From Deltaproteobacteria bacterium (GTDB taxonomy: Bacteria > Desulfobacterota > Binatia > Binatales > Binataceae), in assembly GCA_021780225.1 (NCBI GenBank), contig JAJXZF010000039.1:62001-126000 (forward strand): 64,000 nt of DNA. Direction: 5' to 3'. The position numbers and the translations under genes are program-made. Below the pieces are notes generated by a model. The model saw only the letters and a program-made list of their open reading frames with translations, did no database searches and was not told where the DNA came from. Shown piece by piece: positions 7,874 through 16,632 of the stretch; position 1 is the first letter of the stretch, and every line of letters starts with the position of its first letter.

Positions 7874-10273
7874 ATGGCCTCGCTTGAGAATTCTCCAGTC
7901 GCAACCGGAGCGCCCGGCATCCCGCCGCATTGGACGCACAGCGCCAAGGATGTGGTCGGCACGGCCTACTCGACCGCGAGCCGTATCTGGTTCACGGTTT
8001 CGCGCGGCGTGCTGAGCGAAATTTATTATCCGACGCTGGATCGGCCGCAGGTGCGCGATCTGCAATTCCTGATCACCGACGGCGCGACCTTTTTCCACGA
8101 CGCCCATCGCAACCTCAACGTCAGGACCGAGTACCTGAGCGACAACGGATTGGGCGTGCGCATGATTAACGCCGATCCCGCCGGCCGCTATCAAATCACC
8201 GCCGAGGTAATCGCCGACCCGCATCAGCCGTGCGTTCTGATCGACACGCGGCTGGAGGGCGAAGCGGATTTTTTGGAGCGCCTGCACCTTTACGTGCTGC
8301 TCGCGCCGCACATGGAGGTCGGCGGATGGGGCAACAACGGCAATGCGGCGGCGATCGCGGGACGGGAATTCCTGACCGCGCACAAGAACGGCGCATGGCT
8401 GTCGCTGGCGGCGAGCGCGCCCTTCGTGCGGCGATCTTGCGGCTACGTCGGCGCGAGCGACGGATGGCAGGACCTGGCGCGCAACTTCCGGATGGATTGC
8501 CAGTTCGCCGCGGCGCCCAACGGCAATATCGCACTGATCGGGGAAATCGATCTCAGCCAGGGCCATCGATTCACGGTGGCGCTGGCGTTCGGCCGCACGC
8601 TCCATCGCGCGGTGACGACGATGTTCCAATCGCTCGGCATTCCGTTCACCGACCATCGCTCGCGCTTTCTGGAGCAATGGGAGCGCGCGGTGCGCGCGAT
8701 GCGTCCGCTCGATCGGCTCTCGGGCGACGGCGGCGCGCTCTATCGGCGCAGCCGCGAATTGCTGCTCGCGCACGAAGACAAAAGCTACCCGGGCGCGCTG
8801 ATCGCCTCGCTTTCGATTCCGTGGGGCGAAGTCAAGGGCGACGAGGATCTCGGCGGCTACCATCTGGTGTGGACCCGCGACATGGTCAACAGCGCGACCG
8901 GCCTGCTGGCCGCGGGCGACGCCGCCACGCCCCTGCGCGCCCTGATCTATCTCGCCTGCACGCAGCATCCGGACGGCGGCTTCGCGCAGAATTTTTGGGT
9001 CGACGGGGAACCCTACTGGTCCGGGATCCAGCTTGACGAGGTCGCCTTTCCGATCATGCTGGCCTGGCGGCTCCATCGCGCCGGCGCGCTGGGCGATTTC
9101 GATCCCTACCCGATGGTGCGGATGGCCGCGCGCTACCTGATCACCCATGGGCCGGCGACGCCGCAGGAACGCTGGGAGGAAAACAGCGGCTACTCGCCGT
9201 CAACGCTGGCCAGCAATATCGCGGCGCTGGTCTGCGCGGCCGGGTTCGCGCGCGAGCGCGACGACGACGCGACCGCGAATTATCTTTACGAATACGCCGA
9301 CTTCCTCGAATCGCACATCGAGGCGTGGACCGCGACCACCCGCGGAACGCTGCTTGCGGGCGTGCCGCGCCATTACGTGCGCATCAATCCGTGCGACGTC
9401 AACGATCCGGCGCCGCCTGAAAGTCCCGACGGCAGAATCGTGCCGATTCGCAACGGCGCGCCCGGCGCGCGCTGGCAATATCCCGCCGAGGAGATCGTGG
9501 ATGCGGGCTTTCTCGAACTGGTCCGCTACGGTATCCGGCGCGGCGGCGATCCGCTGATCGAGGATTCGCTGCGCGTCATCGACGTGGTACTCAAACACGA
9601 GTTTCCCGCCGGCCCCTGCTGGCGGCGGTACCCGCATGACGGCTACGGCCAGCGCGACGACGGCGGCGCGTTCGCCGGCTGGGGCGTCGGCAGGCCGTGG
9701 CCGTTGTTGACCGGCGAACGCGGCCATTACGAGCTGGCCGCCGGACGCGACGCCACCCTGCATCTGCGGGCGATGGAACGCTTCGCCACGCCGACGCGGA
9801 TGCTGCCGGAGCAGGTCTGGGACCGTCCCGATCTGCCCGACGCGCTGATGTATTACGGCGGTCCGACGGGCGCCGCGATGCCTCTGATGTGGGCGCACGC
9901 GGAATATATCAAGCTCCTGCGGTCGCTGACCGACGGGCAGGCGTTCGATCTGATTCCCGAGGTCGCCGAGCGCTATCTCAACGGCCACGGACGCAAAAAT
10001 ATCGAAATCTGGAAGTTCAACCGCAAAACGCCGGCGATCGCGGCCGGCGCGATTCTGCGGATCCAGTCAACGCATCCCTTCACACTGCACTGGACCGACG
10101 ATGAATGGAGCAGCGTCTACGATTCGGTCTCCCATACCACCGCGGTGGGACTGCACTATGTCGATATCCGCACCGAGCCGGAAGATCGCGCGCCGCTGCG
10201 CTTCACCTTTCTCTGGCGGGACACCGGGAAATGGCTCGGCCATGATTTCAAGGTCGATTTGCGCGCGCGCTAG
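7874..10273 (+). CDS. Glycoside hydrolase family 15 (glucoamylase-like)
   Basis: A 799-residue enzyme with an N-terminal beta-sandwich (about residues 15-270) and a C-terminal (alpha/alpha)6 barrel. VWTRDMVNSATGLLAAGD and RWEENSGYSPSTLASNIAAL are the signature blocks of GH15; the general acid is expected at Glu435/436 in the second. The family releases glucose from non-reducing ends of alpha-glucans; some bacterial and archaeal members act on trehalose or dextran instead. No signal peptide is seen, so it probably acts inside the cell on glycogen-like polymer. It follows tatC by 39 nt on the same strand. Confidence 0.92.
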   Translation: MASLENSPVATGAPGIPPHWTHSAKDVVGTAYSTASRIWFTVSRGVLSEIYYPTLDRPQVRDLQFLITDGATFFHDAHRNLNVRTEYLSDNGLGVRMINADPAGRYQITAEVIADPHQPCVLIDTRLEGEADFLERLHLYVLLAPHMEVGGWGNNGNAAAIAGREFLTAHKNGAWLSLAASAPFVRRSCGYVGASDGWQDLARNFRMDCQFAAAPNGNIALIGEIDLSQGHRFTVALAFGRTLHRAVTTMFQSLGIPFTDHRSRFLEQWERAVRAMRPLDRLSGDGGALYRRSRELLLAHEDKSYPGALIASLSIPWGEVKGDEDLGGYHLVWTRDMVNSATGLLAAGDAATPLRALIYLACTQHPDGGFAQNFWVDGEPYWSGIQLDEVAFPIMLAWRLHRAGALGDFDPYPMVRMAARYLITHGPATPQERWEENSGYSPSTLASNIAALVCAAGFARERDDDATANYLYEYADFLESHIEAWTATTRGTLLAGVPRHYVRINPCDVNDPAPPESPDGRIVPIRNGAPGARWQYPAEEIVDAGFLELVRYGIRRGGDPLIEDSLRVIDVVLKHEFPAGPCWRRYPHDGYGQRDDGGAFAGWGVGRPWPLLTGERGHYELAAGRDATLHLRAMERFATPTRMLPEQVWDRPDLPDALMYYGGPTGAAMPLMWAHAEYIKLLRSLTDGQAFDLIPEVAERYLNGHGRKNIEIWKFNRKTPAIAAGAILRIQSTHPFTLHWTDDEWSSVYDSVSHTTAVGLHYVDIRTEPEDRAPLRFTFLWRDTGKWLGHDFKVDLRAR

Positions 10274-10298
10274 ACGCGCAACGCGGGCGCGCGGCGCG

Positions 10299-10547
10299 TC
10301 AGGCGATTCGTTCGATCGAAAATTCCGCGGTCAGCGACGCGATCACCGCTTCCACTTCGGCCGCGGTCTCGGGCGCGAAGTAGAGTCTCAGCAGATGCCG
10401 GCCCGGATCCTCGGTGCGCAAGGTCGCAAGGTTGTCGTAGGCTTCGACGATCGATTTGAAAACCACGATCAGCTCCGGCCGTATATGAATCAGCATCGTC
10501 GCCATCGCGTCCGGTTCGCACGGATCGGTTTCGCCGAGCTGTCCCAT
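10299..10547 (-). CDS. Small protein resembling DUF4911
   Basis: Starting at the ATG at 10547, the 82-residue product is mixed alpha/beta, with VVFKSIVEAYDNLATLRTED and LLRLYFAPETAAEVEAVI. This resembles the DUF4911 family of short delta-proteobacterial proteins that report an 'IVEAYDxLA' helix, but the match is from memory of the pattern and not a search. A longer in-frame extension upstream exists but runs antisense through the ArsA-like gene and is rejected. It is convergent with the GH15 gene and divergent from the ArsA pair. Function unknown. Confidence 0.6.
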   Translation of the reverse strand: MGQLGETDPCEPDAMATMLIHIRPELIVVFKSIVEAYDNLATLRTEDPGRHLLRLYFAPETAAEVEAVIASLTAEFSIERIA

Positions 10548-10563
10548 TATTCCAATATGGACT

Positions 10564-11457
10564 ATGCGGAAACCCCCGCCTAGCTTCCGGCCGATGACGC
10601 CGCCGCGGCTGATTTTCGTGACCGGCAAGGGCGGCGCGGGCAAAAGCGCCGTCGCCGCGGCGCTCGCGCTTGCGTTGTCGCGCCGGCGGCCGGCGACCCT
10701 GGCGGATCTCGACCGCAGGGGTTCGGCCGCGGGCCTGCTGGCGGCGGCCGGGAAATCGGACGCGCTCGCCACGCTCGCGCTGACGCCGCGCGCCGAGCTT
10801 GAAGCGTTCATCCATCGGATTGTTCCGCTCAAATCGATTTCAAAGCGGATGCTGCGCAGCCGGACCTTCGGCTATGTGACGGCCGCGCTGCCGGGATTGG
10901 AGGCGTTCCTGATGCTCGAGCGGCTGCGCCTGCTCGCCGGAACCGCGGCGCTGGAGGATCGCCACGCGGTGATCGACGCGCCGGCGACCGGGCACGCGCT
11001 GGAGCTGTTGAACGTCGCGGGCGGAATCCGCGGACTTGCGCCGGCCGGCACGTTGAACCGGCTCGCGGTCGCGGTGGAGGAATTTATCGCGGATCCGAAT
11101 CGCTTCGGCGTAATCCTGACCGTTTCGCCCGAGGAACTGTCGCTGCGCGAAGCGCTCGAAGCGGCGCGCGCGTTGCGGGAAGGGTTGCGCGTCGGCTGGA
11201 TCGCGGCCGCGCTCAATTTTGTGACGGCGCCGCTATTCAGCGCCGCCGAAATCGCCGCGCTCGCCGATTTCCCCGAACACGCGCGGCTCGCCGAGGCTCG
11301 CCGACGGGCCGGCCGGGCCGCGTCGGACGCCCGCCGCGCGCTGCGTGACGCCGGTCTCGGCGTAATCGAACTGCCGATGGTCTGCTCGGCCGCCTTCGAT
11401 CAAGCCGCGCTCGAGACGCTGGGCGGCCAACTCGAACACGGCCTGTCGCAATTATGA
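10564..11457 (+). CDS. ArsA/GET3-type ATPase, first of a pair
   Basis: A 297-residue P-loop ATPase of the deviant-Walker SIMIBI class: TGKGGAGKS carries the extra signature lysine, and DAPATGHALELLNVAGG is the switch II-like region. Such proteins use ATP-driven dimer changes to move clients or anions. None of the Cys residues that bind arsenite in true ArsA is evident, so a chaperone-like role similar to GET3, or an unknown one, is more likely. Its stop overlaps the start of the second ATPase by 4 nt. An alternative start at 10594 would leave more room for a promoter between the divergent genes. Confidence 0.88.
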   Translation: MRKPPPSFRPMTPPRLIFVTGKGGAGKSAVAAALALALSRRRPATLADLDRRGSAAGLLAAAGKSDALATLALTPRAELEAFIHRIVPLKSISKRMLRSRTFGYVTAALPGLEAFLMLERLRLLAGTAALEDRHAVIDAPATGHALELLNVAGGIRGLAPAGTLNRLAVAVEEFIADPNRFGVILTVSPEELSLREALEAARALREGLRVGWIAAALNFVTAPLFSAAEIAALADFPEHARLAEARRRAGRAASDARRALRDAGLGVIELPMVCSAAFDQAALETLGGQLEHGLSQL

Positions 11458-12560
11458 ACCGGCCGAGAAATGCACCGTTCGCGCTCGCGGACCGCCGGCT
11501 GGTCGTCTGTCTCGGACCCGGCGGCGTCGGCAAGACGACCATCAGCGCGGCGCTGGCGCTTCATCTGGCGATAAGCGGACGCGGGGTGGACGTGATGACG
11601 GTCGATCCGGCGCCGCGCCTGCTCGACGCGCTGGGCTTGCGCGCCGAGGATTCATCGTTGCAGCCGGTCAACCTCGACGCGGCGGGCGCGCGGCGCGGCG
11701 GGCGGCTGCGCGCGCTCAAGCTCGATCCGAAGCGCGTCTTCGACCGGCTGATCGAACGGCACGCGCCGTCGGCCGCCGCGCGCGACGCGATTCTGGCGGA
11801 TCGGGTCTATCGAAACCTGTCGAATGCGCTGGCCGGAGTCGCCGACTACATGGCGATGGAACAACTGCTCGAACTCGCCCGCGCCCCCGATGCGGATATG
11901 ATCGTTCTCGATACGCCGCCGGCGGCCGAGGCGCTCGACTTTCTCGGCGCGCCGCGCCGGATGCTCGAACTGTTGGGGTCGCGCGCGGTCACGCTCCTGA
12001 GCGCCGCGGGCGGCGCGATGCGCGGGCCGTTCTCGATGCTGGACCTGGCGGCGCGCGCGGCGCTGGGAGCCTTCGATCGAATAACCGGCCTGCGCCTGCT
12101 CGGCGACGTGCAGAATTTCGTGCGCAATTTCAGCGGGATGTACGCTGGCTTCGCCGAACGCGCGGCCGCGGCCGAGGAATTGCTGCGCGATCCGCGCACC
12201 CTGATCGTCATCGTCGCCACGGCGGAGCGCGAACGCGTCGCACAGGCGCTTGAATTCGCCGCTGCGCTCGACGAAATGAATCTGAAAGCGGGCGCAATCG
12301 CCGTCAACCGCGTGCGGCCGCCGTTGCCCAACGCCGCCGCAATCGCGAACTCGCGCGATATTCCCGCTTCGCTCAAGGCCAAACTTCAAAGCAACCTGGC
12401 GGAGCTCGCGGCGCTGAAAATGCGGGAGCGGGTCGCGCTCGACGCGCTCCACGCGGCGCTGCCCGACGGCGTGGAGCTGCTCTACGCGACCGACCTCGGA
12501 CGGGAACCGCGTTCGCTGGCCGATCTCGCGGAAATCGCGAGATCAATACGCCGCGCCTGA
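11454..12560 (+). CDS. ArsA/GET3-type ATPase, second of a pair
   Basis: A 368-residue paralogue of the preceding protein, beginning with LGPGGVGKTTISAALALHLA and continuing with VMTVDPAPRLLDALG and VLDTPPAAEALDFLGAP. All three are typical of the ArsA family (Walker A with signature Lys, switch I, switch II). Its ATG overlaps the previous stop as ATGA, so translation is coupled and the two products probably form a heterodimer, comparable to the two halves of ArsA. The metal-binding cysteines of arsenite-translocating ArsA are missing. No ArsB or ArsR gene is adjacent. Confidence 0.9.
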   Translation: MNRPRNAPFALADRRLVVCLGPGGVGKTTISAALALHLAISGRGVDVMTVDPAPRLLDALGLRAEDSSLQPVNLDAAGARRGGRLRALKLDPKRVFDRLIERHAPSAAARDAILADRVYRNLSNALAGVADYMAMEQLLELARAPDADMIVLDTPPAAEALDFLGAPRRMLELLGSRAVTLLSAAGGAMRGPFSMLDLAARAALGAFDRITGLRLLGDVQNFVRNFSGMYAGFAERAAAAEELLRDPRTLIVIVATAERERVAQALEFAAALDEMNLKAGAIAVNRVRPPLPNAAAIANSRDIPASLKAKLQSNLAELAALKMRERVALDALHAALPDGVELLYATDLGREPRSLADLAEIARSIRRA

Positions 12561-12582
12561 ACGCCGCCCCTCGCGCGATAAA

Positions 12583-12936
12583 TCAGCCGTCTTTCCTGGA
12601 GCGCTTGCGCGGCCTGGCCGGCGGCCGTTCCTCGTGACCGCTCTCCGCCAGCATCCGATCGATCTTCATGCTAAGATTCACGAGCTGGCCGTTCAGATGA
12701 TCAAGGCGCGCCTTGAGCTCGCGCACGTCGCGCTTGGACGGGATGTTGACGAAATCCAGAATGGTCTCGACGTTACGATCAAAGATGTGCTTGTTGCCGA
12801 GCAGGCGTTCCCCGGCTTTGCCCAGGCGGCGGCGCAGGTTTTCGTTGGCCATCAGTTCGTTGAAGAAACTTGCGGCCCCTTCCTCGCTCATCTGGCGCAG
12901 CTTGTCGATCAGGCTTTCGGCTTCGCGATGTGCCAT
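12583..12936 (-). CDS. Small helical protein, phasin/PhaE-tail-like
   Basis: The 117-residue product is almost wholly helical, with a C-terminal heptad-rich stretch SKRDVRELKARLDHLNGQLV and a basic tail (RPPARPRKRSRKDG). The 'NIPSKRDVRELxxRLxxL' pattern is like the C-terminal coiled coil of phasin-like proteins and of PHA-synthase subunit PhaE, so association with polyhydroxyalkanoate granules is possible. That is an inference from a short pattern; no PHA synthase is present here. It stands alone between oppositely oriented genes. Confidence 0.7.
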   Translation of the reverse strand: MAHREAESLIDKLRQMSEEGAASFFNELMANENLRRRLGKAGERLLGNKHIFDRNVETILDFVNIPSKRDVRELKARLDHLNGQLVNLSMKIDRMLAESGHEERPPARPRKRSRKDG

Positions 12937-12975
12937 CTGGAAGAACTATAACCCGCGGCGCGCGCCAGGCAAACC

Positions 12976-13254
12976 ATGAAGTACGCGGCCATGGTAATTG
13001 CGTGGACGTCGGGATTGGCGCTGATGTGGTCCCATCGCGACGCCGCGACCATGATCGCCACCTCGCTCGCCGTCGACGCCGCGCTGGCGCCGATCACCGC
13101 CATAGCCGCCGCCCGCCGCGGCCGTTCCGGCCCGCTCTGGACCGCGCTCGGATTCGCGTTCGGCGCGTGGGCGTTGGCTTTCGTCTTGATTTTCAAGCCG
13201 CGGGCGAACGCGCCGGCGCACGCCGGCGGTCCTAATTCGCCCCACGCCGCCTGA
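12976..13254 (+). CDS. Small hypothetical membrane protein
   Basis: This 92-residue ORF has two or three hydrophobic stretches (YAAMVIAWTSGLALMW, MIATSLAVDAALAPITAIAA and LWTALGFAFGAWALAFVLIF) separated by short basic loops, consistent with a small inner-membrane protein. The ribosome binding site is weak. Its 3' end overlaps the convergent hydrolase gene by 23 bp. I recognise no family. The hydrophobic periodicity is better than expected for a shadow frame, which is why it is kept at moderate confidence. Confidence 0.5.
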   Translation: MKYAAMVIAWTSGLALMWSHRDAATMIATSLAVDAALAPITAIAAARRGRSGPLWTALGFAFGAWALAFVLIFKPRANAPAHAGGPNSPHAA

Positions 13255-14425
13255 GCCACTGAAGCGTCGGCGTGAAGACTTCCGCCGCCGCATGCGTTCC
13301 GCAGATAACGTCCAAATGGCCCCATCCGTTGAGCGTCACTACGACGGCATTGCCGCCGGCCGCCGCGCGCGCCGAAGCGGCCACCTTTTCACTCCAGTGC
13401 GGGCCGATATTGGTGCTGGCGAAAGCGATCAGGGGAAGCCGCGCCGCCAGCAGCGCCGAACGCGTGCCCGCGTTGAATGGATTTTCATAGTCCTGAACCA
13501 CCGGCCAATAACGATCGTAAGCCGCCATCGTATGCGCCAGCACAACCGCGTCCGAAAACCCGCCCAACGGATTAGCGAGCCCACCGTGTCCGCCGAAAAA
13601 TCCGTCCGTCGCGTACACGACATGTTCGAGATTCGCGCGCGCCGTTGCGAACCGCGGCAGCGGCGCCGGCCCGTCGGGATCGTCGATTACGGCGCGCATC
13701 AAAGCTTCGCGCCGCCGCCAGGTGAGACGCTGGCCGCTTACGTCGTCGGCGTATCGTCCCGGCGGCGGGTTCCCGCGGAACGCGGCGGACGGCATCATTC
13801 CGTCCAGGATGATCACGCCGGCGACCTGTCTCGGATGGCGCGCGGCGAACAGATACGCGAACTCGGCGCCGCGGCTGAAACCCGCGATGTAGATTCGCGG
13901 ATGGCCGGTGGCCGTCTCGACGAATCGCGCCGCGGACTCGATATCCGCAAGGAACACGTCGTCGGTCCATCCCGCCATCGCGCCGAGTTGGGATTGCGTC
14001 GCGGTCGCCGGAACGAAATGAGTGCGATAGTCGAAACTCCAGAAATCCACGCCGCGCCCCGCCATGAACAGCGGCATCGAGTAGCGCGGATCATCCACCG
14101 CCACCGCGCCGTTCATAAACGTACCCGGCAGATAGAGCGCCACCGCGGCTGGATACGCCGCCGGCGTTTTGCCGCGAGCGACGCGCTCCAGCCCGATCCG
14201 ATCGAACGGCGACGGCCCGCGCCGCGCGACAAAGCGCCATTCATGGATTCCGGGCGCCTGCTTGAACGAGCGCATCCCGGCGACCGGCGCGAAATCCGCC
14301 GGCGCGCCGCCGTTGGCGCGTGCGATGCCGGCGGCCCAAGCCGCGATGGCCGCCGCTAGCGCATACGCGAAAAAAATTACTGAAAGCCGCCGCGCGCGAT
14401 CGATCGCGCCCCCGCATTCCACCAT
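13232..14425 (-). CDS. Exported alpha/beta hydrolase
   Basis: A 397-residue protein with an N-terminal hydrophobic export segment (VIFFAYALAAAIAAWAAGIA) and an alpha/beta hydrolase domain. The nucleophile motif is GFSRGAE, preceded by a strand giving YIAGFS, and a His in WGHLDVICG near the C-terminus completes a plausible triad. ALYLPGTFMNG is the likely oxyanion region. A GGAGGAGCG site directly before the ATG supports the start. Substrate unknown; similar exported hydrolases are esterases or depolymerases. It is divergent from the LLM gene at 14520. Confidence 0.85.
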   Translation of the reverse strand: MVECGGAIDRARRLSVIFFAYALAAAIAAWAAGIARANGGAPADFAPVAGMRSFKQAPGIHEWRFVARRGPSPFDRIGLERVARGKTPAAYPAAVALYLPGTFMNGAVAVDDPRYSMPLFMAGRGVDFWSFDYRTHFVPATATQSQLGAMAGWTDDVFLADIESAARFVETATGHPRIYIAGFSRGAEFAYLFAARHPRQVAGVIILDGMMPSAAFRGNPPPGRYADDVSGQRLTWRRREALMRAVIDDPDGPAPLPRFATARANLEHVVYATDGFFGGHGGLANPLGGFSDAVVLAHTMAAYDRYWPVVQDYENPFNAGTRSALLAARLPLIAFASTNIGPHWSEKVAASARAAAGGNAVVVTLNGWGHLDVICGTHAAAEVFTPTLQWLRRRGAN

Positions 14426-14519
14426 CGCTCCTCCGTTCGACCCGCTGTTTCCGCCCCGCCGCGCGTTCGTACTATATTGCGCGTATCGCCAGTTTGAATG
14501 ATTTATTGCGGAGCCATTA

Positions 14520-15440
14520 ATGAGCTTTCAAGCCGGATTCGGAATTTTTTCGCCTCAGGCCGGGATGTCCTTCAAGGCGATCGCCGATCGCGCGGCCCAC
14601 GCCGAGACGCTTGGCTACCATTCGCTGTGGTTCGTCGATCATTTCTGGAACCGCGGCATCCCCGACGCCGACTGTCTCGAATCGATGGCGCTGATGAGCG
14701 GAGTCGCCGCGCGCACCGAAAAACTGCGCATCGGCACCCTGGTCATCTGCAACTCCTTCCGCAATCCGGCGCTGCTCGCCAAGGCGCTCACCACGATCGA
14801 TCACGTCAGCGGCGGCCGCCTGGAAATCGGTCTCGGCGCCGGCTGGATGGACGAGGAGTATCGCGGCTACGGCTACGAATTTCCCACGATGGGCGCGCGG
14901 CTGCGTCAACTCGAAGAGGGACTTAAGATACTGAAACTCCTCTTTACCGAAAAGCGCGCCAGCTTTTCCGGCCGCTACTACAAGCTCGACGGCGCGATCA
15001 ACAATCCCAAGCCGCTCCAGTCGCCCCATCCGCCAATCACGATCGGCGGCGGCGGAGAAAAAGTGATGCTGCGCATCGTCGCCCAATACGCCGACCGCTG
15101 GAATTGTCCCGCCGGCTATCGCAGCTTCGAGGAGAAGTTCGACGCGCTCAAGGCGCATTGCAAAGCCGTCGGCCGCGACGTCGGCTCAATCAATATCTCC
15201 GAGCAGTTGCTCGTCTGTATCGGCGCGACCGAGGCCGAAGTCGAGGAGAAGTGGAAGGTCGCCTCGCGCCTGAAGCCGTTTTCGCTGACCGGCATCAAGG
15301 GCACCCCCGCGCAAGTCGTCGCCCAGCTTCAGGACCGCGTCAGCAAGGGCGTCACCTTTTTCACCGTGATGTTTGGCGATTTCGGGCCGCCCGCGACGCT
15401 CGAACTGTTCGCCCGCGAGGTGATGCCCGCGTTTGAGTGA
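14520..15440 (+). CDS. LLM class oxidoreductase, likely F420-dependent
   Basis: A 306-residue luciferase-like TIM barrel. Recognisable parts are LGYHSLWFVDHFW, IGTLVICNSFRNPALLAK, the block SGGRLEIGLGAGWMDEEYRG and PPITIGGGGEKVMLRIVAQY. The compact length and the GAGWMDEEY block resemble the F420-dependent branch rather than the FMN luciferases. A GGAG lies about 8 nt before the ATG. The downstream lipoprotein gene overlaps its stop by 8 nt, so the two are cotranscribed, although no functional link is obvious. Confidence 0.9.
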   Translation: MSFQAGFGIFSPQAGMSFKAIADRAAHAETLGYHSLWFVDHFWNRGIPDADCLESMALMSGVAARTEKLRIGTLVICNSFRNPALLAKALTTIDHVSGGRLEIGLGAGWMDEEYRGYGYEFPTMGARLRQLEEGLKILKLLFTEKRASFSGRYYKLDGAINNPKPLQSPHPPITIGGGGEKVMLRIVAQYADRWNCPAGYRSFEEKFDALKAHCKAVGRDVGSINISEQLLVCIGATEAEVEEKWKVASRLKPFSLTGIKGTPAQVVAQLQDRVSKGVTFFTVMFGDFGPPATLELFAREVMPAFE

Positions 15441-16233
15441 TTTCGCCGAAAAGCGGCGCGGCCGGTTGTGCGCGCGGTTTTCGCGCGTAATCCGATTCGC
15501 GACGATCGCCGCGTGCGGCGCGGTCGCCGCCGGATGCTCCTCGCAGACGGCGCGCTTCTATACGCACTTCAACCAGCCGGGAGAACTCGCCGCGGGCGCG
15601 CCGGTCGTGAGTCTCGGCTCGCCGATCGGCTCGGTCGCGAATGTCGATCGCGACTACAGCGGCGCCGCCGACGTCACGCTCGACGTCGATCGCAACGACG
15701 CCTACCAGGTGCATAAAGATTCGATCATGGTGCTGAGCGACAATCCGTCCGGGCCGGCCATCGACGTGATGTCGCCGAATCCGTCGAGTCCGCCCGCCGG
15801 CGACGGCGCGACGATCGACGGCGCGTCCAACCAGCAGGACGCCAATGCGCTGCTCGCGGCGAAAAACCTGTCCGCGATCGCGCCGGCGATGGCGATGATT
15901 CTGAGCGCCGCGCCAAATCCCAACGCCGCCGCCGCGCTCAACGCCTCGCCCGCGATAGCGCTGCTGCAGGCGCAAATCGCGGCGATTCAAGCGCAGTACC
16001 TGGCGGCCGGCGCGAGCGGCGCGGCCGCCGCCGCGCAGCAGCTCGCCGCGCTCAACCGCTCCGCCGCGACGCTCGAACAGCAAATGATCGCCGCCGGCAA
16101 CAGCGCGCAGGCGGCGCAATTGCGCAAGCAGATCGACGACCTCGCCCGCACGCTCTCGGCCCCGCCCGGATCGCTCGCGCCGTCCGCGCCGTCCTCCGGC
16201 TCGGGCACACTCGTAATTCCGCCCACTCATTGA
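15433..16233 (+). CDS. MlaD/MCE-like lipoprotein
   Basis: Translation appears to start at the TTG overlapping the preceding gene. The 266-residue product has a lipoprotein signal with lipobox AVAAGC near residue 35. Residues about 45-105 (GAPVVSLGSPIGSVANVDRD and DAYQVHKDSIMVLSD) look like one MCE/MlaD domain, which in Mla systems forms a lipid-conducting ring. The remainder is an Ala/Gln-rich helical region with coiled-coil character, ending in a Pro/Ser-rich tail. No permease or ATPase of an Mla transporter is adjacent, so its partner is unknown. Confidence 0.75.
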   Translation: MSDFAEKRRGRLCARFSRVIRFATIAACGAVAAGCSSQTARFYTHFNQPGELAAGAPVVSLGSPIGSVANVDRDYSGAADVTLDVDRNDAYQVHKDSIMVLSDNPSGPAIDVMSPNPSSPPAGDGATIDGASNQQDANALLAAKNLSAIAPAMAMILSAAPNPNAAAALNASPAIALLQAQIAAIQAQYLAAGASGAAAAAQQLAALNRSAATLEQQMIAAGNSAQAAQLRKQIDDLARTLSAPPGSLAPSAPSSGSGTLVIPPTH

Positions 16234-16325
16234 TGCGCCCCGCCGCCGCGGTTGACGGATGCGCGCCGGATGCGTGTATAACCAGTGCAAATTCGTCATT
16301 CCGCAAGCACGGGGAGGACCTGCCG

Positions 16326-16622
16326 ATGCCGATGTATCTCGACGAAATCTATTTCAAAATCTCGAGCAAGGACGATTTCAAAAAAATCTACGATCTGATC
16401 AACGGCGCGGTCACGCGCGGCTTTCCGCCCGGCGTGACGCTCAAAGCCGGCCCGTGGATGTCGAACGAAGAGGCGAAAGTCGTCCTCATCCTCGACATTC
16501 AGGACCATGCTCTCACCTTCACGGCCTTCAGCGGAGCGGTGGCGCAGGGCCTCGTCTCGCATCGGCGGCTCTCGCCGATCGTCGAATGGTCCGCCTTCGA
16601 GACCGCGCTCAAACAGTCGTAA
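16326..16622 (+). CDS. Hypothetical small soluble protein
   Basis: I use the ATG at 16326, which follows a strong GGGGAGG, in preference to the longer upstream frame. The 98-residue product begins [20 protein letters not shown] and looks like a compact alpha/beta fold with no signal sequence or membrane segment. I do not recognise the family. It sits 10 nt upstream of the TPP enzyme gene and 92 nt after the MlaD-like gene, on the same strand, and is probably cotranscribed with the TPP enzyme. Confidence 0.75.
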   Translation: MPMYLDEIYFKISSKDDFKKIYDLINGAVTRGFPPGVTLKAGPWMSNEEAKVVLILDIQDHALTFTAFSGAVAQGLVSHRRLSPIVEWSAFETALKQS

Positions 16623-16632
16623 GTTGGTCGTC

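Noticed and set aside
6527-9148. 873-codon open frame on the minus strand
   Set aside because: It lies antisense to the TatB-like, tatC and GH15 genes, is full of Arg/Gln/His repeats without fold, and is explained by high GC at third positions. Similar shadows opposite the VWA/MoxR, rpsA, hisC-pheA and RND genes were left out for the same reason.
10299-10832. 177-codon minus-strand version of the DUF4911-like gene
   Set aside because: The N-terminal extension is antisense to the ArsA-like P-loop and has shadow-like Ala/Arg composition; the ATG at 10547 gives the family length.
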